From JAXMAZ01 sp046350115 (GTDB taxonomy: Bacteria; Planctomycetota; Planctomycetia; Gemmatales; Gemmataceae), in assembly GCA_046350115.1 (NCBI GenBank), contig JAXMAZ010000029.1:33872-97871 (forward strand): a stretch of 64,000 nt of DNA. The letters are read 5' to 3'. The position numbers were made by a program, and so were the translations under genes. The notes beneath the pieces are model-generated. The model ran no database searches. It worked only from the letters and a program-made list of their open reading frames with translations, and was not told the DNA's origin. Shown here one piece after another: positions 26,668-35,443 of the stretch; within the stretch, counting starts at the first letter, position 1, and every line of letters starts with the position of its first letter.

Positions 26668-29324
26668 ATGCCGCTCTCTGACGAGTTCGCGGACGAGCTG
26701 CCGGTCGGCATCTTCCGGATCGACTCCGACCGCCGCTACCTGTACGTGAACCGCCGGGCCGCCGCGCTCATCGGCCGGACCCCGGCCGAGGTCGTCGGCA
26801 AGACCCTGCCCGAGCTGACCGGGCCGACCGGCCTGGCCGACTACGTGAAGGCCCAGTCCGACCGGGTGTTCGCCACCGGCCAGACCGCCGAGTACGAGGT
26901 GGCCAACCCGGCCGACCCGGCCGGCCACCTGCTCACCAAGCTGGTGCCCGAGACCGGGCCGGGCGGCCGGGTGCGGACCGTCCTGGGGGTGGTCACGGAC
27001 GTGACCGCGGTCAAATCTGCGGAAGACGCCCGGCAGACTGTCGAGGAGCGGCTGCGGCGGGCCATGGACGCCGCCCGGGTGTGCACCTGGGAGTACGAGA
27101 CGGCCGACGGCCGGTTCCGCAGCGACGCCGAGTTCTGGCAGTGGCTCGGGCGAGACCCGGCGGCCAGCGCCAAGACCGTCGCCGAGTGGGTCGAGTGGCT
27201 CCACCCGGACGACCTTCCGGCCCGGGCGACCGCCCTCGCCGCCCTCCGGGCCGGCCGGGCGGCGGTCGCCGAGTACGACATCCGGGCGACCGCCGCGGAC
27301 GGGTCGGTCCGCTGGTTCCAGGTCGGGCGGCGGCCGACCGCGACCCGGCCGGGGTGCCCGTCCGCATCTACGGGACGACCACCGACATCACCGACCGGAA
27401 GCGGGCCGAGCTGGCCCGGCAGGAGGCCGAGGACCGGTTCCGCTCGGCGGCCGACACCGCCCCGGCCATGCTGTGGATCACCGACCCGACCCACGTCTGC
27501 ACGTTCGTGTCCCGGGGGTGGTACGAGTTCACCGGCCAGACCCCGGCGGACGGGACGCAGTACGGGTGGCTGAACGCCGTCCACCCGGCCGACCGGGAGG
27601 CCACCGGGCGGGCGTTCGCCGCCGCGGCCGCCGACCGCCGCCCGTTCGCCGTCGACTACCGGCTCCGCCGGGCGGACGGCGAGTACCGGTGGGTGATCGA
27701 CGCCGGCCGCCCGTGGGCCGGGCCGGCCGGCGAGTTCCGCGGGTACGTCGGGTCGGTCATCGACATCGAAGACCGCAAGCGGGCGGAGCAGGCGACCCGG
27801 CTGAGCGAGCAGCGGTTCACCGAGTTCCTCAACCACCTGCCGGCCAACGGGTGGGTTAAGGACGCGGCCGGCCGCTACCTGTTCGTCAACGAGTCGGTGC
27901 TCCACTCCTACGGGGTGGCGGCCGACCACTTCGTCGGCCGGACCGACCACAACCTGTTCCCCCCGGACGTGGCCGACGCGCTGGCCGCCCACGACGCGGA
28001 CGTCCTGGCCACCGGCCGGCCGGTCCGGTCCCAGGAGGTCATCCCCGACCCGGCCGCCGGGGCCGCCCGGCACATGACGGTGGTCAAATTCCCGGTCGCG
28101 GGTCCGGCCGGCCAACCGGCGGTCGGCGGGATCGGGCTGGACGTCACCGAACAGGTGCGGGCGACCGAGCGGGCGGTCCAGGCCCAGAAGCTGGAGAGCC
28201 TGGGGGTGCTGGCCGGCGGCATCGCCCACGACTTCAACAACATCCTGACCGCCGTCCTCGGGTACGCCTCCCTCGCCCGTCAGGAGGCGAACGGGTCCGC
28301 CGCCCTGACCGACTACCTGGCCCAGATCGAGACGGCCGCCCAGCGGGCCGGCGAGCTGTGCGCTCAGATGCTCGCCTACGCCGGCAAGGGCCGGCAGACG
28401 ACCGCAACGGTGGACCTCAACCAGTTGGTCCGGGAGATGGCCCAACTGCTGGCCGCCGCCATCGGCAAGTCGGCCGTCCTGCGGTATCAGTTCGCCGACG
28501 ACCTGCCGCCCGTCACCGTTGACGCCACGCAGATCCGGCAGGTGGTCATGAACCTGATCACGAACGCGGCCGACGCGATCGGCGAGCGGGGCGGGGTGAT
28601 CACGCTCACCACCGGGGAGTTGGACGCCGACGCCCGCTACCTGGCCGAGCTGGGGGCGCCCGACCTGGCCCCGGGCCGGTACGTGTCGCTGGAGGTGAGC
28701 GACACCGGGTGTGGGATGACCGCGGAGACGGCCGCCCGGGTGTTCGAGCCGTTCTTCACCACCAAGTTCACCGGCCGGGGGCTGGGGATGAGCGCCGTCC
28801 GCGGCATCCTCAAACAGCACCGCGGGGCGATCAAGGTGTACTCGGCGGTCGGCCAGGGGACGACGGTCAAGGTGCTGCTCCCGCTGGCGGCCGACGCCCC
28901 GCCGCCCCGCCCGACGTCCGCCCCCGGTGTGCCCGACCGGTTCGGCGGCGGCCGGTTGATCCTGGTCGTGGACGACGAGGAGGCGATCCGGACGTTCGCC
29001 CGGCGGCTGTTGGAGCGGGCCGGGTTCGCGGTCGAACTGGCGGCCGACGGACGGGACGGGCTGGAGGCGTTCCGCCGGCGACCCGAGGCGTTCGCCGCCG
29101 TCCTGCTCGACCTGACCATGCCCCACCTGGACGGGGCGGACACGTTCCGCGAGCTGCGCCGGGTCCGGGCGGACGTGCCGGTCATCCTCAGCAGCGGGTT
29201 CGGCAAGGACGACGCCACCGCCGGGCTGGAAGGCAAGGGGCTGGCCGGGTTCGTCCGCAAGCCGTTCCGCGTGCAAGAGCTGCTCGGCACACTGCGGGCG
29301 GTGGTCGGTGCGTCGCCCGGGTGA
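26668..29324 (+). CDS. hybrid sensor histidine kinase: four PAS domains, HisKA/HATPase, receiver (one frameshift)
   Basis: Domain order: PAS1 (DELPVGIFRIDSDRRYLYVN), PAS2 (RRAMDAARVCTWEYETADG), PAS3 (APAMLWITDPTHVCTFVSRG), PAS4 (HLPANGWVKDAAGRYLFVN), HisKA with GIAHDFNNIL (phospho-His), HATPase with NLITNAADAIG and DTGCGMTAETAARVFEPFF, then a receiver domain (VVDDEEAIRTF, phospho-Asp in LLDLTMPHLDG). No membrane helix, so it senses in the cytoplasm. The frame is broken near 27328 within PAS2: FQVGRRPTATRP should continue as AAADRDPAGVPVRIYG, one base off, in a GGCGGCGGCC tract where a dropped G is likely. Confidence 0.85.
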
Positions 29325-29437
29325 CAGACCTCCCGATCTCCTGACACGAAAAGTGTGTTCGGGCCACTGCGACCGGTTGCACTATCGGTCGCCCGGATTT
29401 ACCATCAGTTCTCCTCGACTCTCGAACCCGGACCGGG

Positions 29438-30220
29438 ATGACCCCGACCCCGCCACCGCCGGACCTGCGGCCGGAGTCGGTCCGCGTCCTGGACGCCCTG
29501 CCGTGCGGGGTGTTCCGGGCGGCGGCCGATGGCCGGCACCTGATGGCCAACCGCACGTTCGCCGGCTGGGTCGGCCGACCGGCGGCGGCGGTCGTCGGCA
29601 AGCTCCCGGCCGACCTCGGGTTCGTCCCGGTGACCGCCGAGCAGATCCTGGTGATGATCGCCGCCGTCGTCCGGACCGGCCAACCCGTCGAATTCGAGAC
29701 GGAGCTGCCCGGCGTCCCGCCCCGCCGGGTGCTGGTCAAGCTCACCCCGGAGTTCGGGGCCGACGGCCGGGTGGCGACGGTGCTCGGGGTGGGGACCGAC
29801 GTCACCCGGCTCGGCCAGTTGTCGGCCGCCGCCCGGGACAGCGAGACCCGGTTTCGGGCGTTCATGGACCACCTGCCGGCGGTCGCCTGGGTGAAGGACG
29901 CGGCCGGCCGGTACGTCTACTTCAACCCCGCCCTGGACGAGCTGACCGCCCCGGGGGTCGTGGCGCTGGGCCAGTCGGCGGCCGAAACCCTCCCGCCGGA
30001 CCGGGCGGCCGTGATCGCCGCCCACGACCGCGAGGTGCTGTCCTCCGGGGCGGCCCGCCGGTACACGGAGGTGGCGCCCGGCCGGGACGGGACGCCGCAG
30101 CCGTGGGAGGTGGTCAAGTTCCCGTTCACCGACGCGGCCGGTCACACCTACCTCGGCGGGATCGCGTTCCCGAAGCCGGACCCGCACCCCCCTGGCTCCG
30201 AGGCCACGTCCGGTGGATAA
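29438..30220 (+). CDS. orphan two-PAS-domain protein, relative of the adjacent hybrid kinase
   Basis: A 260-residue protein with two PAS domains and nothing after. The first (DALPCGVFRAAADGRHLMAN) resembles PAS1 and the second (HLPAVAWVKDAAGRYVYFNP) resembles PAS4 of the upstream kinase. No kinase, GGDEF or effector domain follows; the protein stops with a short polar tail. It is likely a duplicated sensor module that lost its kinase part, or a regulatory partner. Confidence 0.75.
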   Translation: MTPTPPPPDLRPESVRVLDALPCGVFRAAADGRHLMANRTFAGWVGRPAAAVVGKLPADLGFVPVTAEQILVMIAAVVRTGQPVEFETELPGVPPRRVLVKLTPEFGADGRVATVLGVGTDVTRLGQLSAAARDSETRFRAFMDHLPAVAWVKDAAGRYVYFNPALDELTAPGVVALGQSAAETLPPDRAAVIAAHDREVLSSGAARRYTEVAPGRDGTPQPWEVVKFPFTDAAGHTYLGGIAFPKPDPHPPGSEATSGG

Positions 30221-30244
30221 TGCGCCCATCCCCCGGAGCCTCCT

Positions 30245-31744
30245 ATGCCTCGCCTGATGGCTTTTTCCGCGCCCGGCTTCGCCGCACGCCTCGCCGTCGC
30301 CCTGCTCGCACTCGGCTTCGCCTCGCGGCTGACCGCCGCCGAGCCGGCCGGGTTCACCCTGACCGCCGACCCCCAGGCGCTGGACGCCCCGTTCACCGGC
30401 CGGGTGGTCGTCCTCCTCACCAAGTCGAAGCCGAACCCGCTGCCGAAGTCGCTCAACTGGTTCAACCCCGAGCCGGCGTTCGCCCAGGACGTGACGGGGT
30501 GGAAGCCGGGGACACCGCTGGCGGTCGGGGCCGGGGGCCGGGCCATCACCCCGCTGGCGAAGGTGCCGCCGGGCAAGTGGTGGGCGACGGCCGTGATCGA
30601 CCGCGACCTCGGCGGGATCAGCTTCGCGGCCAGCCCGGGGAACGTGTACTCCACCCCCAAGCAGGTCGAGCTGCCGGCCGCCGATCCGGTCCGGCTGACG
30701 CTCGACCAGGTGTACCGCGAGCCGCCGTTGAAGGACACGGACACGGTCAAGTTCGTCACCGTCGAGAGCCGGCTACTGACCAAGTTCCACGGCCGGCCGA
30801 CGGTGATGACGGCCGGGGTGATCCTGCCGCCGAGCTTCGGCAAGGAGCCGGGCCGCAAGTACCCGGTGGTGTACGAGATCCCCGGGTTCGGCGGAGACGC
30901 GACCGCCGCCCGGTTCATGGCGGGGGCGAAGCCGGGCGTGCTGGCCGACGGGGTGGAAGCGATCTGGGTGGTGCTGGACGCCAACTGCCGGCTCGGCCAC
31001 CACGTCTTCGCGGACAGCGCCAACAACGGCCCGGTCGGGCAGGCGCTGGTCGAGGAGCTGATCCCGTACATCGAAGGCAAGTTCCGCGGCGACGGCCGGC
31101 CGGGCAAGCGGCTCGTCACCGGGCACTCGTCCGGCGGGTGGTCGAGCCTGTGGCTCCAGGTGACGTACCCGGAGGTGTTCGGCGGGTGCTGGTCGACCAG
31201 CCCGGACCCGGTCGACTTCCGCGACTTCCAGAAGGTGGACATCTACGACCCGGGGGTGAGCCTGTTCACCGACTCCGGCGGCAACCCGCGGCCGCTGTCC
31301 CGCCCGTCCGGCGGCCGGCGGCTGATGTTCAAGAGCTTCTCGGACATGGAGCGGGTGATGGGCCGGGGCGGGCAGCTCGGGTCGTTCGAGGCGGTGTTCA
31401 GCCCGAAGGGGCCGGACGGCAAGCCGCTCGAACTGTGGGACCGGGACACCGGGGCGATCAACCCGAAGGTGGCCAAGGCGTGGGAGAAGTACGACATCCG
31501 GCTGGTGCTGGAGCGGAGCTGGCCGACCCTCGGGCCGAAGCTGGCCGGCAAGCTGCACGTCTGGATGGGCGAGGAGGACACGTTCCTGCTCGAAGGGGCG
31601 ACGAAGAAGCTCAAGAAGTCGCTGGCCGACCTGGGCAGCGACGCGGTGATCGAGCTGTTCCCCGGCAAGACGCACGCGCTGGTCGACGGCAAGCTGCGGC
31701 AGCGGATGAAGGCGGAGATGGCCGCGGCGCTGAAAAAGGAGTGA
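30245..31744 (+). CDS. secreted alpha/beta-hydrolase, esterase-D-like
   Basis: A 499-residue protein with a signal peptide (AARLAVALLALGFASRLTAAEP) and an alpha/beta-hydrolase with the nucleophile elbow GHSSGGWSS, an Asp near MGEEDTFLLEG and the His in FPGKTHALVDG. The N-terminal third (about 40-190) is an accessory beta domain. It fits the putative esterase (DUF/ esterase D) family acting on sugar or phenolic esters outside the cytoplasm. The end of the signal peptide, LGFASRLTAA, is encoded by a repeat arm of the GCTCGGCT...GCGGCTAA family. Confidence 0.8.
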   Translation: MPRLMAFSAPGFAARLAVALLALGFASRLTAAEPAGFTLTADPQALDAPFTGRVVVLLTKSKPNPLPKSLNWFNPEPAFAQDVTGWKPGTPLAVGAGGRAITPLAKVPPGKWWATAVIDRDLGGISFAASPGNVYSTPKQVELPAADPVRLTLDQVYREPPLKDTDTVKFVTVESRLLTKFHGRPTVMTAGVILPPSFGKEPGRKYPVVYEIPGFGGDATAARFMAGAKPGVLADGVEAIWVVLDANCRLGHHVFADSANNGPVGQALVEELIPYIEGKFRGDGRPGKRLVTGHSSGGWSSLWLQVTYPEVFGGCWSTSPDPVDFRDFQKVDIYDPGVSLFTDSGGNPRPLSRPSGGRRLMFKSFSDMERVMGRGGQLGSFEAVFSPKGPDGKPLELWDRDTGAINPKVAKAWEKYDIRLVLERSWPTLGPKLAGKLHVWMGEEDTFLLEGATKKLKKSLADLGSDAVIELFPGKTHALVDGKLRQRMKAEMAAALKKE

Positions 31745-31759
31745 GGTCAGCCGTCTTTG

Positions 31760-32053
31760 GTAGGGTGCGTTGAGGAGGCTTTGGGACGAAACGCACCGGC
31801 CCGGCAACGATTGCACCTGAATCGGAGGCACCCGCCGGGGGAGGGCGAGGCACCTGCCGAGCCGGGCCGCCTGCGGCAACCACTGTCACACGTGACTGGC
31901 GGCCGTTGCGGGTCTGACTTGCGGCCGTTGCCGCAGGCGGCCCGGCTCGGCAGGTGCCTCGCCCTCCCCCGGCCGGACCCACTTCCGATCACGGATGATT
32001 CCGACTGCGGCCGTCGTCGCGGTGCGTTTCGCAGAGCCTCAACGCACCCTACG
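31760..32053. repeat. Nested repeat: GTAGGGTGCG family enclosing the GGGAGGGCGAGG family
   Basis: Outer arms GTAGGGTGCGTTGAGGAGGC (31760) and GCCTCAACGCACCCTAC (to 32053) enclose an inverted pair GGGGAGGGCGAGGCACCTGC...CCGCCTGCGGCAAC / GTTGCCGCAGGCGG...CTCCCCC. The inner pair is long and nearly perfect. It fills the space between the esterase gene and pstS. Confidence 0.9.
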
Positions 32054-32143
32054 GAAACCGGTTTCACCGAACCTTCACCCGCCCGTCGTTGTCCGCCGGC
32101 GGGCGGCCCGTACCATGCCGGTGCCCCCTCCGGAGCCTCGGCT

Positions 32144-33190
32144 GTGCCGGTCCGCCTCACACCCATCCTCCCCCTGCTCGCCGTCGTCGGCTGCTCCGGC
32201 GGGCCGGCCCGGATCGACGCCGGCGGCTCGTCGTTCGTCGACCCGATCGTCCAGAAGTGGGCGGCCGTGTTCCGCACCTTCGACGGCGTCGAGATCGACT
32301 ACGTCAAGAAGGGGTCCGGGTACGGGATCGCCCAGATGACCGCCCGCACCCTGGACTTCGGCTGCACCGACGCCCCGATGACGGCCGACGAGACGGCCCG
32401 GGCACAGACCGAGAACGGGGACGTGCTCCACGTCCCGATCACCATGGGGGCGGTGGCCGTCATCTACCACCTGCCGGAACTCGGCGACGCCCCGCTCCGC
32501 CTGTCCGGCCCGGTGCTGGCCGACATCTTCGCCCGGACCGTGACCCGGTGGGACGACCCGTCGATCGCCGCCCTGAACCCCGGGGCAGCCCTGCCGGACA
32601 AGGAGATCACCCCGGTCTTCCGGGCCGAGTCGAGCGGGACGACGAACATCTTCACCGAGTACCTGTCCAAAGTCAGCCCGGGGTTCAAGAAGCAGATCGG
32701 GGTGAGCAAGAAGCCGAAGTGGCCGTCCGGCGGGATCGGCCAGGAGGGGAGCGACGGCGTCACCGGCCACGTCCAGAAGAACCCATACTGCATCGGATAC
32801 ACCGAGGTGCTGTTCGCCAAGAAGAACCACGTCCGGACCGCCCTGGTGCAGAACCGGGCCGGCCGGTTCACCCCGCCGGAGGCGGCCCACGTGACCGCCG
32901 CCGCGACCGCCGCCGTCGGGCAGCCGCCGGCCGGGCCGCCGTACTCGCTGCACGAGCTGACGTACTCGCTGACCGACGCCCCCGGGGACTCCGCGTACCC
33001 GATCGCCGGGCTGAGCTACGCCGTCCTGTACGTCAAACAGCCGAAGGCGAAGGGGGCGGCGATCGCCGGGTTCTTGAAGTGGGCGGTGACGGACGGGCAG
33101 AGGTACGCCGCCGACCTGGAGTACGCCCCGCTGCCGGCCGACCTCCAGGCAAAGGCCGCCAAACGGCTGGACGCCGTGGTGCTGGAGTAA
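32144..33190 (+). CDS. pstS: phosphate ABC transporter substrate-binding protein
   Basis: A 348-residue lipoprotein with a lipobox (LLAVVGC) right after a short signal peptide. The PstS pattern is present: GGSSFVDPIVQKWAAVF, the phosphate-contact GSGYGIAQM and RAESSGTTNIFTEYL, and QEGSDGVTGHV. It captures phosphate outside the inner membrane and delivers it to PstC/PstA, encoded next. The GTG at 32144 follows a GGAG box; an earlier ATG at 32115 is out of frame. Confidence 0.93.
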   Translation: MPVRLTPILPLLAVVGCSGGPARIDAGGSSFVDPIVQKWAAVFRTFDGVEIDYVKKGSGYGIAQMTARTLDFGCTDAPMTADETARAQTENGDVLHVPITMGAVAVIYHLPELGDAPLRLSGPVLADIFARTVTRWDDPSIAALNPGAALPDKEITPVFRAESSGTTNIFTEYLSKVSPGFKKQIGVSKKPKWPSGGIGQEGSDGVTGHVQKNPYCIGYTEVLFAKKNHVRTALVQNRAGRFTPPEAAHVTAAATAAVGQPPAGPPYSLHELTYSLTDAPGDSAYPIAGLSYAVLYVKQPKAKGAAIAGFLKWAVTDGQRYAADLEYAPLPADLQAKAAKRLDAVVLE

Positions 33191-33193
33191 CGC

Positions 33194-33395
<202 letters not shown>

Positions 33396-33419
33396 AACCA
33401 GACGCCCCCAACGGCCTCC

Positions 33420-35312
33420 ATGTCCATCGCCGAACCGCCGCCGGCCGTCGCCCCGCCGCCACCGCCGGCCCGCCCGCGGGCGGACACCCCGGGCGACCGG
33501 GCGTTCCGCATCCTCTGCCAGCTCGCCGGGCTGACCGTCCTCGCCATCGCCGGCCTGCTGGTGCTGGTGCTGGTCATCCAGGCGTGGCCGGCGCTGGTGA
33601 AGGCGGGCCAACTGAAGCTGTTCACCAGCACCGACTGGAACCCGGACAAGGGGTCGTTCGGGGCGCTGGCGTTCGTGTACGGCACGGTGGCCACGTCCGC
33701 CATCGCCATGCTGGTGGCCACCCCGCTCGGGGTCGGGTCGGCGGCGTTCCTGTCGGAGATCGCCCCGCGGCCGGTCCGCACCACCTGCGCGTTCCTGCTG
33801 GAGCTGCTGGCCGCCGTCCCGAGCGTGGTGTACGGGTTCTGGGCCAAGCTGTTCCTGGCCCCGCTGGTGCTGGTGGTGCTGAAGGCGATGAACGCCCCCG
33901 GGCTGCGGGAGGGGGACGGCGGGCAGGGCATCCTGGCCGCCGGGCTGGTGCTGGCGGTCATGGTCCTGCCGTACATCACCGCGGTCAGTTACGACGTCTG
34001 CCAGGCGGTCCCGCGGTCCCAGCGACAAGGGGCGCTGGCCCTCGGGGCGACCCGGTGGCAGACCATCTGGCGGGTGGTGCTGCCGTACGCCCGGCCGGGG
34101 ATCGTGGCCGGCTGCTTCCTGGCCCTCGGCCGGGCGCTCGGCGAGACAATGGCGGTGACGATGGTGATCGGCAACGCCGAGTACCTGAGCTTCTCCCCGG
34201 CGGCCACCGGGGACACCATCCCGAGCGTGATCGCCAAGTCCCTGCACGAGACGACCGGCGGCGACCGGCGGGCGTCCCTGATGGCCCTGGCCCTGTTGCT
34301 GCTCGGCATCACCCTGGTGATGAACGTCACCGCCCGGCTGCTGGTCGCCTGGGGCAGCCGGCCGCGGGGGCCGAAGGGCGGGGCCGGCCCGGCCCGGGTG
34401 GGCGACGACCTGCCGCCCCCGCCGCCGGCCGACCCCCGGCAACAGGGCCGGGCACGGTCGCGGGCGCTGTGGGCCGACCGGCTGATGACCGGCGTGCTGG
34501 CCGGCTGTCAGTTGCTCACCGTGGTGCCGCTTTTCCTGATCCTCGGGTTCATCGGTTACCGCGGGGCGAGCGAGGTGGACTGGCGGTTCTTCACAGAACT
34601 GCCCCCACCCCGGGGGAACGGGCTGGGTAACGCCGTCCTCGGCAGCCTGATGCTGGTCGGGATGGCGGCCGCGTTCGCCGTCCCGGTCGGCATCCTGACC
34701 GCCGTCTACTTGTCCGAGAACAGCCGGACCTGGCTCGGCCGGCCGGTGCGGTTCGTGGCCGACCTGCTCGGCGGGGTGCCGTCGATCGTGGTCGGGGTGT
34801 TCGGGTACGCCATGCTGGTCTACCCGTTCTGGGCGCCGGGCCAGCGGTGGGGGTTTTCCGCCTGGGCCGGGGCGTTCGCGCTCGGGGTGATGATGCTGCC
34901 GACGGTCATCCGGTCGGCCGAGGAGGCGATGAAGCTGGTGCCCCGCGGGCTGCGGGAGGCCAGCTACGCCCTCGGGGCCGGCCAGCGGCAGACGGTCCTG
35001 CGGGTGATCGTCCCGGCCGCCCTGCCGGCCATCCTGACCGGGGTGCTGCTGGCCGTCGGCCGGGTGGCCGGGGAGACCGCCCCGCTCATCCTGACTGCCC
35101 GCGGGTCGAACCTGTGGCCGCGGTCCCCGGCCGAGTCGACCGCGTCGGTGCCGTACTTCATCTACGAGTACTCGAAGATGCTCGGCCAGCCGGAGTACGA
35201 GCGGCTCGGCTGGGCGGCCGCGTTCGTCCTGCTGATGGCGGTGCTGGTGCTGAACACCGTCACCCGGCTGGTGGCCGGACGGCGCGTCGTCGATGCGTCC
35301 CGGGCGGACTGA
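33420..35312 (+). CDS. pstCA: fused phosphate permease PstC-PstA
   Basis: A 630-residue protein made of two BPD_transp_1 permeases. The first half (about 25-310) is PstC-like (IAMLVATPLGVGSAAFLSE, AAVPSVVYGFWAK, ALGATRWQTIWRVVLP); a proline-rich linker (LPPPPPADPRQQG) joins it to a PstA-like half (about 345-630; GVPSIVVGVFGYAM, ALGAGQRQTVLRVIVPAALP, GRVAGETAPLILTA). Each half has about six helices. PstC and PstA are normally separate genes. It follows pstS directly. No pstB ATPase or phoU follows; a PhoR-like kinase does. The ATG at 33420 avoids reading through the poly-G run. Confidence 0.92.
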   Translation: MSIAEPPPAVAPPPPPARPRADTPGDRAFRILCQLAGLTVLAIAGLLVLVLVIQAWPALVKAGQLKLFTSTDWNPDKGSFGALAFVYGTVATSAIAMLVATPLGVGSAAFLSEIAPRPVRTTCAFLLELLAAVPSVVYGFWAKLFLAPLVLVVLKAMNAPGLREGDGGQGILAAGLVLAVMVLPYITAVSYDVCQAVPRSQRQGALALGATRWQTIWRVVLPYARPGIVAGCFLALGRALGETMAVTMVIGNAEYLSFSPAATGDTIPSVIAKSLHETTGGDRRASLMALALLLLGITLVMNVTARLLVAWGSRPRGPKGGAGPARVGDDLPPPPPADPRQQGRARSRALWADRLMTGVLAGCQLLTVVPLFLILGFIGYRGASEVDWRFFTELPPPRGNGLGNAVLGSLMLVGMAAAFAVPVGILTAVYLSENSRTWLGRPVRFVADLLGGVPSIVVGVFGYAMLVYPFWAPGQRWGFSAWAGAFALGVMMLPTVIRSAEEAMKLVPRGLREASYALGAGQRQTVLRVIVPAALPAILTGVLLAVGRVAGETAPLILTARGSNLWPRSPAESTASVPYFIYEYSKMLGQPEYERLGWAAAFVLLMAVLVLNTVTRLVAGRRVVDASRAD

Positions 35313-35314
35313 CG

Positions 35315-35434
35315 TTTAGCCGCGAGGCGGAGTCGGCGGAGCCGAGCGCGGGACCATGCCCCGGTACGGTGACGGTCGCGGGACTGGGGCGCTGGTCCCG
35401 CGCTCGGCTCCGCCGACTCCGCCTCGCGGCTAAA
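35315..35434. repeat. Perfect 42-base inverted repeat, TTTAGCCGCGAGGCGGAGTC family
   Basis: Arms 35315-35356 and 35393-35434 are exact reverse complements over 42 bases, separated by 36 bases. Arms start TTTAGCCGCGAGGCGGAGTC and end GCGGGACCA. It begins 2 bases after the pstCA stop and ends 9 bases before the sensor kinase ATG, so any pst-phoR readthrough transcript would carry a very stable hairpin. Same family as 40811-40936 and 7590-7638. Confidence 0.95.
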
Positions 35435-35443
35435 CGGTGGCAC

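Noticed and set aside
31757..32143. Coding continuation of pstS upstream through the repeat
   Set aside because: It translates the nested repeat arms; the lipobox right after GTG 32144 fixes the true start.
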